A stretch of 64,000 nt of DNA from Diploptera punctata (GCA_030220185.1 JASPKZ010003845.1:682001-746000); one strand, 5' to 3'; positions 32,073-44,433 are shown, numbered from the stretch's first letter. The notes: generated by a model from the letters alone, not told the origin. Made by a program: numbers and translations.

Positions 32073-32469
32073 TGTGTTGTTTTGAAATGTCTGGCTGGAA
32101 TGATACTGACATAAAATGTTTCTTCAGAATGAGTTTAAAAAGAAGTTCCATTTATTACTTAGTAAGCTATGTTCTTGTAACTATAATTTAAAATCTTTTC
32201 GATGTAAGACTGACAATTTTGTTGCAATAAAAATTATCTTCGAGATAGCGCCTGATAAAATATTAAATGTGTTACTCCAAGAGATTCGATAACATCTGAA
32301 TTTTGATCAGAGCCTAAATCATTGCACTTTTACAAATTGAATGATTTCATCTGTTGTAAACATGTTTGTTCATATGCTGATATCATTTGATCTGTTATCA
32401 TCGTAGCGCTAAAAACGATACATTTTCGTTCAAAATCTCTTTTGAAAAAAAAAAGCTGTCTGCACTAAA
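32073..32469. other. 5' flank of type B Gr
   Basis: No ORF or repeat ends recognised. A/T-rich. Confidence 0.4.
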
Positions 32470-33516
32470 TACGCTCTAACTAACTAACTAATTAACTCAC
32501 GGCCACTATCTAAAGGTTCAAGGTCGCTCGGACATAAACTGTTTCTGTATCCCTATCACCAGATAATATTTACCCATCACCCCCTGTATGATTTACTTAC
32601 CTCTATTATGGTTAAGTCCACCGCTGTGGTCTCGAGGTAGCGTACTACCTTGTCACGCAGCGGGCCCGGCTTCGATCCCCGGTCGGGGCAGTTTTTCTGG
32701 GTGAGGTTTTTATCGGGGTTTTTCCTCACCTGTAAGACAAATGTCAGGAAAACTTTAAGGCCCAAACGGTTCCCGAAATCGTATGGCCATCATCCTTATC
32801 ATTATCATCCTTACCATTATCATCATCATCCTTCACAGGTGTGGAAAGCAACGGGAAGCTACCACACCTACACAATTCCCTAGTAAAGCTGCAAGCATAG
32901 CATGAAAATGCTATGATTGCAGTGAAGGGCCTGCCTTCGGGCAGAATTACTATGGATGGATTATGGTTAATATTATTCTCCTACCTTATTCTTGGCCTAC
33001 CTACTGCGCACTTTCACTCTGGTTTTCGTACAATGATTTTCCATTCCCCTTATTCATTTTCATTTCGTGCGAGATGTTTTACCCATCGCAGTCTATGAGA
33101 CTTAACTCTTCTTATTATATCTGATTTCCCATGAAGATCATGTAGCTCACTGTTATGTAGTTTCTCCATTCACCTGTTTGTTCATATCTATTTGGTCCAA
33201 AAACTTTCTTAAGAACATTCTCTTATCTCTTCCTTTAAAGTAAGAGTCCGTATTTCGCATCCATATTTTTGATTGGGAGAGAGAGTTCGGACGACAAGAG
33301 TCTCTGTAATGCATAATAACATGCATTTCCAGAACTGAGCCTATGTTTAATATTTCTGTGCACTTAATTCGTGTTTGTAATTATTGTTCCTAGATATTTG
33401 AATTCAGCCACTTACTCAAAATTTCGTTCATTTGTCATTGACTGTCAATTTCCATTACATCTATTAGTGACCATATATTTTCTTTTTTTTCATGTTTATT
33501 ACCAGTTCCAATGCAG

Positions 33517-33520
<4 letters not shown>
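32470..33520 (-). mobile_element. RTE-type LINE 3' fragment, split by a SINE
   Basis: The minus strand has the family tail ('gagttagttagttagt', then the DRD.W and INHDL region). It continues beyond the SINE as RRLRWVKHLARNE-like sequence, then further RT-tail relics to about 33500. No intact frame. Confidence 0.65.
32616..32959 (+). mobile_element. SINE family A (copy 3)
   Basis: Full-length head and body, including B-box GCTTCGATCCC, 'ccgaaatcgtatggcc' and the terminal CTATGGATGG. A perfect 11-bp duplication, ATTATGGTTAA, is at 32605-32615 and 32960-32970. It splits the RTE fragment. Confidence 0.9.

Positions 33521-33521
<1 letters not shown>

Positions 33522-33582
<61 letters not shown>
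33522..33582. repeat. (AAT)n microsatellite
   Basis: Perfect trinucleotide run. The Asn-rich ORF across it is spurious. Confidence 0.95.
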
Positions 33583-33583
<1 letters not shown>

Positions 33584-34035
33584 TTATTTATTTATTCTTA
33601 CAGAGTCCAGGCTATGATGCCTTCTCTTCCACTCAGCCAGCATAGATTACAACTACAGATAGATGTACAGTATAAATTAGACCTTTACATACAATATAGT
33701 AATTATTATGAATAACACATAAAATTGCATTTAAATTTGATATACATACAACATTTTATACGATAAACATAACAATAGTAATGTAATAAATTAAGCAGGA
33801 ACACCAATTACATGTATATTTCACAAATTACATGGGGTTATGATCAAGCCGAAGTTAAAGAAAATATAAAATTAGATTCTTTAAAATTATTATAATGTCC
33901 AGCAGCCCCTGATTTCCTGTGGTAGTGAATTATAGTTGTGAGAAATGGAGATAGTATATGACGTCCTATGTTGCCGTGTATTAAGCAAGAGATTATGGTG
34001 TGATCGTATGTTTAAAGTATGGTTAAAGGATAGGT

Positions 34036-34445
34036 GTCGGCCGCGGTGGACTAGTGGTTATGCTCCTTGCCTCTGGTCCCGAGGGTCGCGGGTTCAAACC
34101 AAGCCGGGGTTGATGGATTTTTTAGGATGGAAAAATCCAAGGAGCAAGTCCTCCGGGAGGGACTTTCAGCCGTGGGTCCCGAGTCTGAAGATTTTCAGGC
34201 TCGTAAAAAATCCTTAAGTCTGAATGAAAAGGCCTCTAAGCAAAATTAACCGAATTTTCTCGTCTAGTACTACCTTGGTTTCCTAGATGTCTGTATGAGG
34301 CGGAACGCTGACCACGTACCACTCAAAATGACATCTATACGAAAACAAGTGTAACTAAGTTAGTATGGTTCAAATTCTTCCCTGTAGGGGGAGGGCGCCT
34401 AAATCTCTGTAAAGGGAAAATATAAGCGTACAATACAATACAAAT
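34036..34445 (+). mobile_element. SINE family B (copy 3)
   Basis: Head CGGCCGCGGTGGACTAGTGG, B-box region GGGTTCAAACC, and a tail with 'aaagggaaaatataagcg'. A perfect 11-bp duplication, AAAGGATAGGT, is at 34025-34035 and 34446-34456. Confidence 0.9.
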
Positions 34446-34939
34446 AAAGGATAGGTACTGCTAACGAGAGGCTAAATAATGTGGAGTCGAAATATGTAGA
34501 ATCCTAAATAAGAAAACTAGGCAGTGTAATTGTCTTATATCTTCAAATAGAGCCATGACATTTTATGAAAAAGTGGAGAAATATATTAAATGTGAATCTG
34601 ATTTAAGTATAATGAACAGACTGCACTTTGTCCAACAATCCATCACTTACGTCGATTAAGATTTTTAAAATACATTGCGACACTCGGTTGAGATCACTAT
34701 TTGAAAATTTTTAAGAAATATAAAACATTACCTGAGATCTCAGTCAAATATTTCTTAAAAACATTTACGTCGATTAGTATAACGTAGCCATAGTCAAAAT
34801 ACGGCATCACTAATATTTGAAACAAAATTATGTTAAAAGCTGTACGTAAAAAGTTTTTAACACGCTTTAGGGAATATATTATAAAGAAGATCGGTTTTAT
34901 ATGGGTATTCCAATTTAGATCAGAACTAGATAAAATCCT

Positions 34940-35278
34940 CCATCCATCCATAGTAATTCTGCCCAAAGGCAGGTCCTTCACTGCAATCATAGCATTTTCA
35001 TGCTATGCTTGCAGCTTTACTAGGGAATTGTAGGTGTGGTAGCTTCCCGTTGCTTTCCACACCGGTGAAGGATGCTGATGGTGATTATGATAAGGATGAT
35101 GATGATGGCCATATGATTTCGGGGACCGTTTAGGCCTTAAAGTTTTCCTGACATTTGTCTTACAGGTGAGGAAAAACCCCGATAAAAACCTCACCCAGAA
35201 AAACTGTCCCGACCGGGATCGAACTCGGGCCCGCTGCGTGACAAGGCAGCACCCTACCTCGAGATCACAGCGGTTGAC
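34940..35278 (-). mobile_element. SINE family A (copy 4)
   Basis: Reverse orientation, full length. The duplication is GATAAAATCCT (34929-34939) against GAAAAAATCCT (35279-35289), one mismatch. Confidence 0.88.
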
Positions 35279-35479
35279 GAAAAAATCCTAAGTTATTAAA
35301 AACGTTGTTTCATGCAATTTGTTTATTATCTAACCTGAGAGCCGACATGTTGCAATTGTTATGGAGGGTAATATTCCTGGATGTCGGATACTTGGTTGCT
35401 TGCGTTTTACTTACATTTAGTTTTAGTCCGAACTGTTTGGACCATGAATATATAATTTGAGTTTATAATGTTGTTATTG

Positions 35480-36610
35480 TAACTAACTCACTGGCACTAT
35501 CGAACTCGTAGGTTCATCGCCGCGCGAACATAAGCTCTCTATATTTCCCTATCCTGATCTAATGCTTTCCAATCATTTACTGTACGATCTATTTCCCTCA
35601 AATCATGGTTAATGTTATTCTCCAATCTCTTTTTCCCGTATCTACTGGACGCTTTCTCTCTGGTTTTACTACAAGTTTTCATTCCCCTCTTTCATTTCCC
35701 ATTCGTTCCACATGTTCTGCCCATATCAGTCTAGAGACTTAACTGTTCTCATTATAAACTGTTTTTCCATGAAGATCACGAAGCTTGCTGTCATGTATTA
35801 TTCTCCATTCATCTCTCTTTCAAAAATGTTCCTAAAATTTTATTTTCAAATACTCGTAATCTTTTCTCCTCCCTTAAAGTAAGACTTCGTGTTTCTCACA
35901 TTCACATAATATAACTAGTAAAATAAGAGATTTATACACTTTCAGTTTAGCGTTTTTTTAGAGAACTTTTAGCGGCATAGTGTCTTTAATGCATACGGAT
36001 ATGCATTTCCAGAATCAAGCTCACGTTTCATTTATTTGTGCACCTCATTTCTATTTGTGATTATTGTTTCTAGGTAGGCCTATTTGAATTCAGCCACTTC
36101 TTCAAACTATCTCTCATTTTGCATTAAATATCCATTTTCATTTAGGAATGTATTTATATGTGAGTACATATCGCACCTTGGGAAGAAGAGGCCACAAGTG
36201 TAAAAAGTCATAAGTTCAGTTAAGACTACTATCTGTTAGAAAAAATGATTACAAATTTATTTCTCTATGGCCACAAGTATTGTGCAAAAATTGGAGACAG
36301 GATAAAATTGTGTCTATATCAAAAATTGAATTTACTATACCTTTTTTAAAACTTTAATTGCGAATAACTCGGAACTAAACTTGTTACACTTGTAGCCATT
36401 TTCTTCACAAGGTACAATATATTTAATTTTATTTATATTTACTTGCAGCCCCAATTTCTTAGCGTTACTCAATAGACTGTGCGTGTTGGTCCTTAACATC
36501 TCCTTGCTATCGCCTAATAATATTACGTCATCACATAAACTAATTGGATATTTTTATTATTATTTTCGGTTGCTCATGTAATATCTATTATTTTTTAAAA
36601 TATCTGATAA
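35480..36610 (-). mobile_element. RTE-type LINE 3' half fragment
   Basis: From the 5' side on the minus strand: LCDDVILLGDSKEMLRTNTH (YADD box with the Tyr replaced) and SLLSNAKKLGLQVNIN near 36540-36430. Downstream are relics of the C-terminal part and the AAMNLRV tail at about 35500-35560. It lies between sequences that are adjacent in the 42-43 kb copy. Confidence 0.7.
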
Positions 36611-37058
36611 ACAAGAAATAGAGGGTGATACTTAAAAGAAACAGGCAGCAATGTAGTAAATCTAGCAACAGTTGGAGATGTCACATGTACGTCGTTATGT
36701 GAGGGTTCGGTTAACTCTGGAAGAAATATATCATGGAATGTTAGTTAGCAAGGAAATAAGCCATTTCTTTGTACAGATTTTACAATGTGATATAATCCAT
36801 TGTAAGATGACTGCTTTGCCGAAGTTATGAAATTGGGATGCATGGAAAAAATGCTGTGAGAGTAAGATAAAACTGACAGGATAGAACTATTTCTCACACA
36901 ATACAAATGGTAGCGATGGGAAACAGTAGACAACTCAGAATGTATTGAATTTAGGGGTTATGTTCATACGATTTTTTTTTGGTTGTATGTAAATACCGGA
37001 TAACTTTGTCAGAACTTCTTGTACATATAAGCTAAAAAATATAGTGCAAGGTCAGCCA
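36611..37058. other. Duplicated 3' flank of type C Gr
   Basis: Colinear with 42760-43243 ('ccgaagttatgaaattggga', 'agacaactcagaat'). No gene. Confidence 0.6.
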
Positions 37059-38215
37059 TTACAATTGTATCATAACTATAGTGTAAGTGCAAACAGATGC
37101 CATAAATGTGCAAAAGAAATTCAAGTTTAGTTTAAATCCAACAGCACTAAATTCTATTTTATTTTGTTGCAACTGATTAGAAAGCTGTTAAAATCATAAA
37201 TTAATATGTTATCGTCAAGCAACCATTGTTGTACACGATCAACCAATCACAAGATTTAGTCACCAAAAATAGAGATAGAGGAATATGCACAATCCAAAAA
37301 TATGCTATCGATTTACGAATTGGATGGATAAATAAGTGACAGTTTGTTTTTCTGTAGAACAGTAAGACTTGAATATATTGCATACATGTTGTATACAAAG
37401 AAAATAGAATACTTTATAATCACAAATAACATTGTAAATCCAAACAGTGCATTCATTTCCACACTCAAACCATATGTCATACAATATTCCTTCCTAATGT
37501 TCTTAACACCTTTAATATGAATGCTTTCATAATTTGATACCGTGGAAATTCTTCTGAATTCTACAGGTTTTCTCATCGTGTCACCAAGTTTATTAGCATT
37601 ATATTTTGTAAAACTGTCTAAAATATTTTGCAACTTAATTTTGATAATGTTTGCCATACTGTTGAAGATGAGTATCAGCAATATTTGGAACAAATCAGAC
37701 ACTCGTACAAGAGTCTCATAATATATGTTTGTATGTGACCTCCAAAACCAAATTTCTAACAGTAGAAATCCGATGTGTACACATATTACAATGTATTCAA
37801 TAAACTTCTTCAAGAAACTCCATTTTCCTTTCTGCTTGTTAGCAGTTGATAATCTTGAATCCAAGTTCGAAATATTCACCAGGAGTTTCATAAAGCCATT
37901 GCTTTTAAAAGTGTTTAACACAAATATTATAATTGTTGAAGAAAGTAAATTTGATGGCAAAACAAATATAAGTGTAAATACATTTATGGCACTGTATTTT
38001 GGGCGTATTGACCGATTTAGTGTATAAATGCTTCCTGTGAGCATAGAACCAAACATCACCACTGGCCAAATAAAGCTCATCTTGGATGAAGTATCAATTT
38101 TACGATCTGAATTTGAATTATATGAAAAAGATGCAAGTCCTGCAATTTTGGAAAAGTAGTATATGTTTCTAAATTCTTTTCTGAAGTCTGATTCTTGACC
38201 TGTATCTTTTGACAT
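37059..38215 (-). pseudogene. Gustatory receptor, type C, pseudogene
   Basis: The N-terminal 290 codons are open from MSKDTGQES through five membrane segments (LLLEIWFWRSHTNIYYETLV after TM3). A frame break near 37330 follows; the next frame gives RKSIAYFWIVHIPLSLFLVT. Then come deletions around 37245 and 37185 that remove the segment between KSCD and the VQQWLL region and part of the LFANQL helix. The last stretch ends TYTIVMIQL with a stop at 37059. Compared with the intact type C gene at 55840 it has at least three disabling changes. Confidence 0.9.
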
Positions 38216-38690
38216 GGCGTGTTTTGTGAACTTAGTTTTGTCTATGTCTTTACATTCGAATGACTATACTAATGCTATAACAGAATGTTATTTTATATAA
38301 GAATGTGTTTATTATCTTAATATATATATATACTCATGTTTTCTTTTAATAACATAACGCTTTAACATTTATACAACTGGGAATAATTAAATTAATGTGT
38401 TTGATAGTTAAGGTGTACTTTATATAATTGAGTTTATCTTGTAATTTATTTTTTAATGGATATCAAACTGTGATCCGCGGGTCCACAACGATTCGTGTAC
38501 AAGCTATCAGGGGTGCCATATAATTTTAATAGAACATTTCGATACGAGTGCAGTGAGTGAGTTTTATGGAAGCGAGGAAGAGATTGAGAAGACGAGACCT
38601 AGTCGGTTCTTCTCAATTTTTGAGTTTTTGTAAAAACACTTAGTAATACAATTGTGTTGCATCCTATTTGTTTTCACGAGAAATATAGAT
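38216..38690 (-). promoter_or_regulatory. Conserved 5' flank of type C Gr, copy 1
   Basis: About 460 bases shared with 39831-40290, 44434-44910 and, inverted, the region before 55840. Landmarks include 'atgttttcttttaataacat', 'catttatacaactgggaata' and 'gatccgcgggtccacaacga'. No coding conservation. It may hold promoter elements of the type C receptors. Confidence 0.5.
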
Positions 38691-39310
38691 ATACATTTTT
38701 TGCACTATGTAACTAATATTGCATACTTACTGTTATTGTTGATGTGCATCGTAATTTGACACTCCCGCATACAATCTTGGCTGCTATGAAAAATTATTCT
38801 CAATACTTTAAAAATGACCAAATTCACTAGTGCGATAAGTAAAAATATTATTTTGAAAATTTGATGATGATACTGCAATTTGTATTAATTTCGGTATTAA
38901 TTCATCACATCCAGCTTTCCACGTCTCTTCTATTTCTTCATGACTGCACACATCGCTTAAAAACGTTCTCCATAATGAGAAATAAATTCCAAATCAAATT
39001 GATTACAGTTTTAACAAATATAAGATGGCGACATGACAAACAATACTTATTATTTCTCCATAGAAACACATGTAGCCGATTCTCCTTTTGAAATTTAACA
39101 TGTATCTTCAATTATATTTATTAATATTTTAGTTAATATCTGAATTACTAAAATAAATACACATAGTGTAAAAAATAGTATGAAATACTCATGTGGTAAA
39201 CACATAATGGAATCTCGGAAATTTAAAAAAACGCGGCGCAAGCGCCTCGTTTTTTTAAACCTTTTCTAGATCCGTATCAAGTGTTTATCATACTCGTATC
39301 GCAATATACT
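38691..39310. mobile_element. Copy-specific insertion with a strong hairpin
   Basis: This segment is absent from the other copies of the flank, which run straight from the 38680 side to the 39310 side. It holds a hairpin at 39222-39259: TTTAAAAAAACG, then GGCGC/GCGCC around AA, then CGTTTTTTTAAA. It is probably a small non-autonomous element of unknown class. Confidence 0.5.
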
Positions 39311-39586
39311 ATGATTATATTAGAATAATTTATATTTTAACTGAAATCCACGTTTCTATCTTTAATGTTAGAGATTGAAAGTTGAATCTATATACTTGTA
39401 CGTAGTTATGGAAACATAGCATTTGCCTGTGCCGGCATTTTGGAAGCACTTAGATTTAGGAAAAGCAGTACAATTCGTATAATTATGGAATTTTCAGATG
39501 ATATGTCTAGTGACGTTGAAATCGAAGAGGCTTAGGGGAGTGGATGTGCCGAGTTAGCACCTAAGAATTCTAGACAGAGATATGAG
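39311..39586. other. Distal flank of type C unit with a conserved mini-ORF
   Basis: Shared with 40290-40560. A short frame beginning with M and containing DDMSSDVEI (about 39485-39535) is conserved in the second copy, where it is longer. Its origin is unknown; it could be a transposon exon relic. Confidence 0.4.
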
Positions 39587-39830
39587 TAAAGTTGATGGTA
39601 AAACGAACATAACTGTAAATATGCTTATAGCACTGTATTTTATGCTCGTATTAATGTATAAATGCTTCCATCGAGCAAAGCAGCAAAAATCATCACCGGG
39701 CAAATGAAAATCATCTTGGATGGTGTATCAATTTTACGTTCTGAATTTGAATTATATAAAAATATGGAAGTCCTGTTACTTTTATAAATGGTTTTCTGAA
39801 TTCTGAATCTTGACCTATGTCTTTTGACAT
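39587..39830 (-). pseudogene. Gustatory receptor, type C, N-terminal relic
   Basis: Matches the first 80 or so codons of the type C genes (ATG at 39830, 'ccaagatgattttcatttgcccggtgatg' region, to the TM2 start). It has small deletions near 39780 and ends abruptly. It is the C member of an older C+D block whose D member is at 41817-42300. Confidence 0.8.
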
Positions 39831-40570
39831 GGTGTGCTTCAAAATTCGGTGAACTTAATTTGATCTTTATCTCTACATTCGAATAACTATACTAATTCTA
39901 TAACAGAATGTTATTTTATATATGGAATATGTTTATTATCTTGATGGATATAGGGCCTACTCATGTTTTCTTTTAATAACATAACCTTTTTAACATTGCA
40001 CCATTGGGAAGATTATATTAATTTGTTTGACACTTAAGGTTTGAGTTTCTCTTGAATTTCCTTTTTAATCGATTGCAAACGCGGATCCACAGTAATTCGT
40101 CTACAAGCTATCAGAGTGTCACATATTTTTAACAGAGCATTTCTATACGAGTGTAGTGAGCGAGTTTTACGGAAACGAGTAAGAGTTTGCAAAGACGAGA
40201 CGTAGTCGAATCTTCTAATTTCCGAATGTTCGTAAAAACACTTAACACAGTAGCATTGCATAGTATTTCTGCACGGTAAATATTCATAGAAATTTGATTA
40301 AATCGGAATAATTTATGTTTTAACTGAAATCTGTATTTCTATGTTTTAATGTTAGAAATTGAGAGTTGAATCGTGTATACTTCTTGTTATGGGGACATAG
40401 TATTTGCAAGTGTCGCCATTTTAAAAATACTATAGATGTGGAATAGCAATATAATTCGTACAATTATGGAAATTTTGGATGATATGTCTAGTGATGTTGA
40501 AATCAAAGAAGCTTTGGTGAGAGGATATCTAGTCAGAGATATGGATTGGTTTAATGTGATACAGTAAATG
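39831..40570. other. Conserved 5' flank of type C, copy 2, with mini-ORF
   Basis: Colinear with 38216-38690 and 39311-39540. The mini-ORF from about 40466 reads MEILDDMSSDVEIKEALVR and stops near 40567. From 40571 to 41099 nothing is recognised. Confidence 0.5.
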
Positions 40571-41099
40571 GTTGAATAAAATGGCGTGAATATGAATGAG
40601 AAGAGTTTATTTTTTATAAGATGTAGTAAATTAATATAAGTTTTTTAAAATAAATGTTATTGTGTTGAAGGTTGGCATGTCTAATACACAGGAATTGTTA
40701 CATTTTCATGCTACATAAATATAAGCTCTGAAAATAAATAAATATTAAAGTCTAGCTATTATTCTACGAGAATGTAGAGTGCCCTTCCCCTTCCCTTATA
40801 AAGATTTCACAGCATATACAGTACCAACCCTGTAGAGCAACTAGTATAATCATGCAGAATACACAAAACAGTTAAATGACCTGGAATAGAAAATATAAGA
40901 CAAGTAGAAACTAAACATATTATTTGGTTACATATTAGAAGCAAATCAGTATAAAACATTACCGAAATTGATTCCACAGTTCATAATTATCCAAAATAAA
41001 ATGGTTACCATTTAAAATGGACTGAAGGAAGTGTTTTGTCAATTAAAAAGAAATAAATCTATTTTATGCATTTATTTAGCAGGTTTCGCAATGTTTCAC

Positions 41100-41720
41100 A
41101 ACATCTTCCTCTCATTCTCCTCCACATCTCTTTGTAGTTCAAATCTACATCGTCCAATCCCTTTTTTTTTCTTATGCTGCTCAAAAGACATCAGTCCACG
41201 TTATTTTTAGTCATCGTCCTCCTCTTCTTCTTCCTCTTCTTCTTCCTCTTCTTCTTCTACCAAGTGGCACCCAGTATTCTTCATGGGAACCTGTTTCTGT
41301 CTTTCTTTTCACATGACCATGCCATTTTATGATACTTGTTTGTTTTATTTTTATTTTTATGAAATCCACAATTTTAGTTTGAACATTCATCTTTTGTTTA
41401 ATTGTACCTTTTTTAAATTTATTTCTTCTAGAAATTCCTGCTGAACCCCTCCAGAAATCCATTTCCGCAGAATTTATAACTTATTGTTCTAGATTTTAAT
41501 TACCATGTTTCTGAACCAAGTGTCATTGTACTCCTTATTATTGGATTAAAACGTTTGTTTTAGTTTTAAAACTTATATTCTGATCCCATAAAATACCGTG
41601 TAATTTTGATATTGCAGATTTGTCTTTATTTATGCTCTCATTAATTTCAGCATCATGACTACCATATATACTAATTTTTGTCCCCAAAAAAATATATATC
41701 GTCACGAAATAAATAAATAA
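41100..41720 (-). mobile_element. LINE 3' fragment (RT C-terminal tail)
   Basis: The minus strand reads MDFWRGSAGISRRNKF and IIKWHGHVKRKT, then an Arg/Gly run from a (CTTCTTCCT)n repeat (41211-41260). Upstream are relics of the connection domain. A short piece of the same repeat lies at 44985-45070 in the second C+D block. Confidence 0.65.
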
Positions 41721-41816
41721 ATAAATTAATCAAATTACTCACTGTACGTCACTTTTACTCTCACGGTTTATAATATCAAATGCAGTGCATTTTAATTAGA
41801 TTGCACCAATTAACGA

Positions 41817-42300
41817 TTACTTTAACTTAATAACTACAATAGTATAGCCTATGTATTTAAATATGTCAGAAAATGGTAAAATTCAAATTCAAATTAATGC
41901 AATAACATTAAATCCAATTTGATTGTGAGTTAGCTGGCTAGCAAACAGTTCCAATTGTTCTATATCATCAGAAATTATGCCCTCTTTTAGCATTAGTTTC
42001 TGCACGTTGTCAGACACTTGTCAAAACAGCATGATTGTATCATTTTGTTTTCAAATATTGACTTGCTATAACGTGGATAATCGAGAATATTAATGTTACA
42101 ATACGCAGAAGATCAAATCTAACACACCTGTGCATTGCAGGTTATGATTAAATAGGTGCAATACATACTGTACACCAGGTAAATAGAATACTTTATAATA
42201 ATTAATAACAGTGTGAAAGAAAATACTGCATTCGTTTGTGTTTTGTTAAAGTGTAAACATGGCAATATTATTTCCTCAATTTTCCAATACTTTCAATGAA
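41817..42300 (-). pseudogene. Gustatory receptor, type D, C-terminal relic
   Basis: Homologous to the last 150 codons or so of the intact type D gene at 45189-46379, including the region encoding ..EQLELFASQLTHNQIEF.. and its 3' flank. It has several indels, has lost the TY..QL end region and is cut at about 42300 by the LINE fragment. It is non-functional. Confidence 0.82.
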
Positions 42301-42302
42301 AT

Positions 42303-42596
42303 TGAAGGTTTGGACTGAAATTATTTTAAGAGCTGCAGGAAGAAAGTTCTTGAGACGCTTTAGGGAATGCATTATAGAGAGAATCATTTTTAGATATTTG
42401 TTATATTTGAATATTCCAATATAGATTAGAACCTAGATAAAGTGTTTAACAACATTGGCATATAGAATTTGTTTATTATCCAACATGATACTAATGTTTA
42501 TGGAACCTAATATTCTTGGATGTCCGATAATTATTGCTTGTGTTTTACTTATATTTAGTTTAAATCCAGTCAGGACCGAGAAGACATATTTGAGGT

Positions 42597-42600
<4 letters not shown>
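42303..42600 (-). mobile_element. CR1/Jockey-like LINE fragment (duplicated copy)
   Basis: Minus strand: LNISKTQAIIIGHPRI, MLDNKQILYANVV, then LKRLKNFLPAAL near 42335. It parallels 34830-35470 and therefore travelled with the type C duplication. Confidence 0.7.
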
Positions 42601-42652
<52 letters not shown>

Positions 42653-42700
42653 TAATAATAATAATAATAATGATAATAATAATAATAATAATAATAAATA
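42598..42700. repeat. (AAT)n microsatellite
   Basis: About 100 bases of AAT/GATAAT repeats at the boundary where the 36-kb copy holds an RTE insertion. Confidence 0.95.
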
Positions 42701-42759
42701 ATAATGTTCTTCTTATTGTTATTTGCGTGTGCTTATGTAATGCCTATTACTATTTTAAT

Positions 42760-43243
42760 TTATCTGATAAAGAAAAATAGAGGGCGGACTGATAGGACAG
42801 AGAAAGACTGCTGTATAATAAATTTGGTAGCAGGGAGATGTCCACACAGACGTGATTATGTGAGGGTTAGAGTTTCAAGTCTCTGGAATAAATGTATCAG
42901 ATACCTTTTTTAATAAGGAATTCAGCTGTTTCGTTGATCACATTTCACAATACGATAGGATTCATTGTAAGATGACTTCTTTTCCGAAGTTATGAAATTG
43001 GGATAAACCTACATGGAACAATTGCTGCGAAGAGCAGATCAAGGAACTTATGGGAAAGAACTGCTACTCACACAATACAAATGGTAGTGATGGAAAACAA
43101 TAGACAACTCAGAATATATTGAGTTTAGGGGCCATGTGCATACCAAATTTTTTGTTATTTCTTGCTGATTGTGTAAATATTGCAAACTTTTGTCAGAACC
43201 TCTTGTAAATAAGCTATAATATTATATAGTACAAGGATAGTTA
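42760..43243. other. Duplicated 3' flank of type C Gr
   Basis: Colinear with 36611-37058. No gene. Confidence 0.6.
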
Positions 43244-44433
43244 TTACAATTTTATCATAACTATTGTATAGGTGCAAACAGATGCCATAAATGTGCAAAA
43301 GAATTCAAGTTTAGTTTAAATCCAACAGCACTAAATTCTATTTTGTTTTGTTGCAACTGATTAGAAAATAGTTTAAGCTGTTTAAAATCATAAATTAATA
43401 TATTATCATGAAGCAACCGTTGTTGTACACAATCAATCAATGTATTGACTTTTACAATCACAGAATCACAAGATTTGGTCACCAAAAATAGTGATAGAGG
43501 ATATGCACAATCCAAAAATATGCTATCAATTTTCGGATTGGATGGGTTACTAAGCTACAGTCTTGTTTTTCTGTAGAACAATTAATAACTGAATATATTT
43601 CACACATGTTGTATACCAAATAAATATAATACTTTATAATCATAAATAACATTGTGAATCCAAACAATGCATTCATTTCCACACTTAAACTATATGCCAT
43701 ACAATATTCCTTCCTTATATTTCGAATACATTTAATATGAATACCTTCAGAACATGATACTGTAGAAATTCTAGCGAAATCTGTTGTTTTTTTCAGTGTA
43801 TAACCAACTTTATTCATATTATGTTTTGTAAACGTGTCTACAATATTCTGCAATTTGATTTTGATAATATTTGTCATACTGTTGAAGATTAGTATCAGCA
43901 ACATATGGAATGAATCTGACACTCGTACAAGTGTCTCGTAGTATATGCTTGTATGTGACTTCCGAAACCAACTTTCTAACAATAGAAATCCTATGTGGAC
44001 ACATATTACAAAATATTTAATAGATTCCTTCAGGAAACTCCATGTTCGTTTCTCCTTGTTAACTGTTGGTACTCCTGCATTTAAATTCAAAATATTCACC
44101 ATGAATTTATAAAGTCATTTCTTTTAAAAGTGTTTAATGCACATATTGTAATTGTTGAAGAGAATAACGTTGATGGTAAAACGAACATAATTGTAAGTAT
44201 ATTATAGCACTGTATTTTGGGCGAAATGCTCGTATTAATGTATAAATGCTTCCTGTGAGCATAGCACCAAACACAATCATTGGCCAAATAAAGCTCATCT
44301 TGGATGAAGTATCAATTTTACGTTCTGAATTTGAATTGTATGAAAAAGATGCAAGTCCTGCAATTTTGGAAAAGTAGTATACTTTTCGAATTTTTTTTTT
44401 AAATTCTGTTTCTTGAACTATATCTTTTGACAT
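43244..44433 (-). pseudogene. Gustatory receptor, type C, pseudogene (full span)
   Basis: Spans the whole receptor from MSKDIVQE (ATG at 44433) to a terminal TYTIVMIKL with stop at 43244. At least four one- or two-base frame breaks are seen (about 44200, 44105, 43520 and 43310). Diagnostic parts survive in pieces: KIAGLASFSYNSNSERKIDT, LLLESWFRKSHTSIYYETLV (Trp to Arg in the usual WFWR), RKEYCMAYSLSVEMNALFGF, and NQLQQNKIEFSAVGF. It is 3' of the type D gene at 45189 on the same strand. Confidence 0.9.

Larger units (their letters stand above)
33583..35470 (-). mobile_element. CR1/Jockey-like LINE 3' part with two SINE insertions
   Basis: Minus-strand order: KTQ and LDNKQI motifs (35470-35290), NLNWNTHIKPI, YSLKRVKNFLRTAF, LVMPYFDYG (34930-34740), then ILHISTPHYLASRLAVPI, NTRQHRTSYTIS and YNSLPQEIR (34690-33920), and a 3' UTR. 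The frame is broken many times. SINEs sit at 34036-34445 and 34940-35278. A second copy of part of it, duplicated with the Gr block, is at 42303-42600. Confidence 0.75.

Noticed and set aside
33371..33715. ORF with a poly-Asn run
   Set aside because: It is the AAT microsatellite joined to LINE 3' UTR sequence.
41211..41462. Arg/Gly-rich basic protein
   Set aside because: The basic run comes from a CTTCTTCCT repeat attached to a LINE C-terminal fragment.
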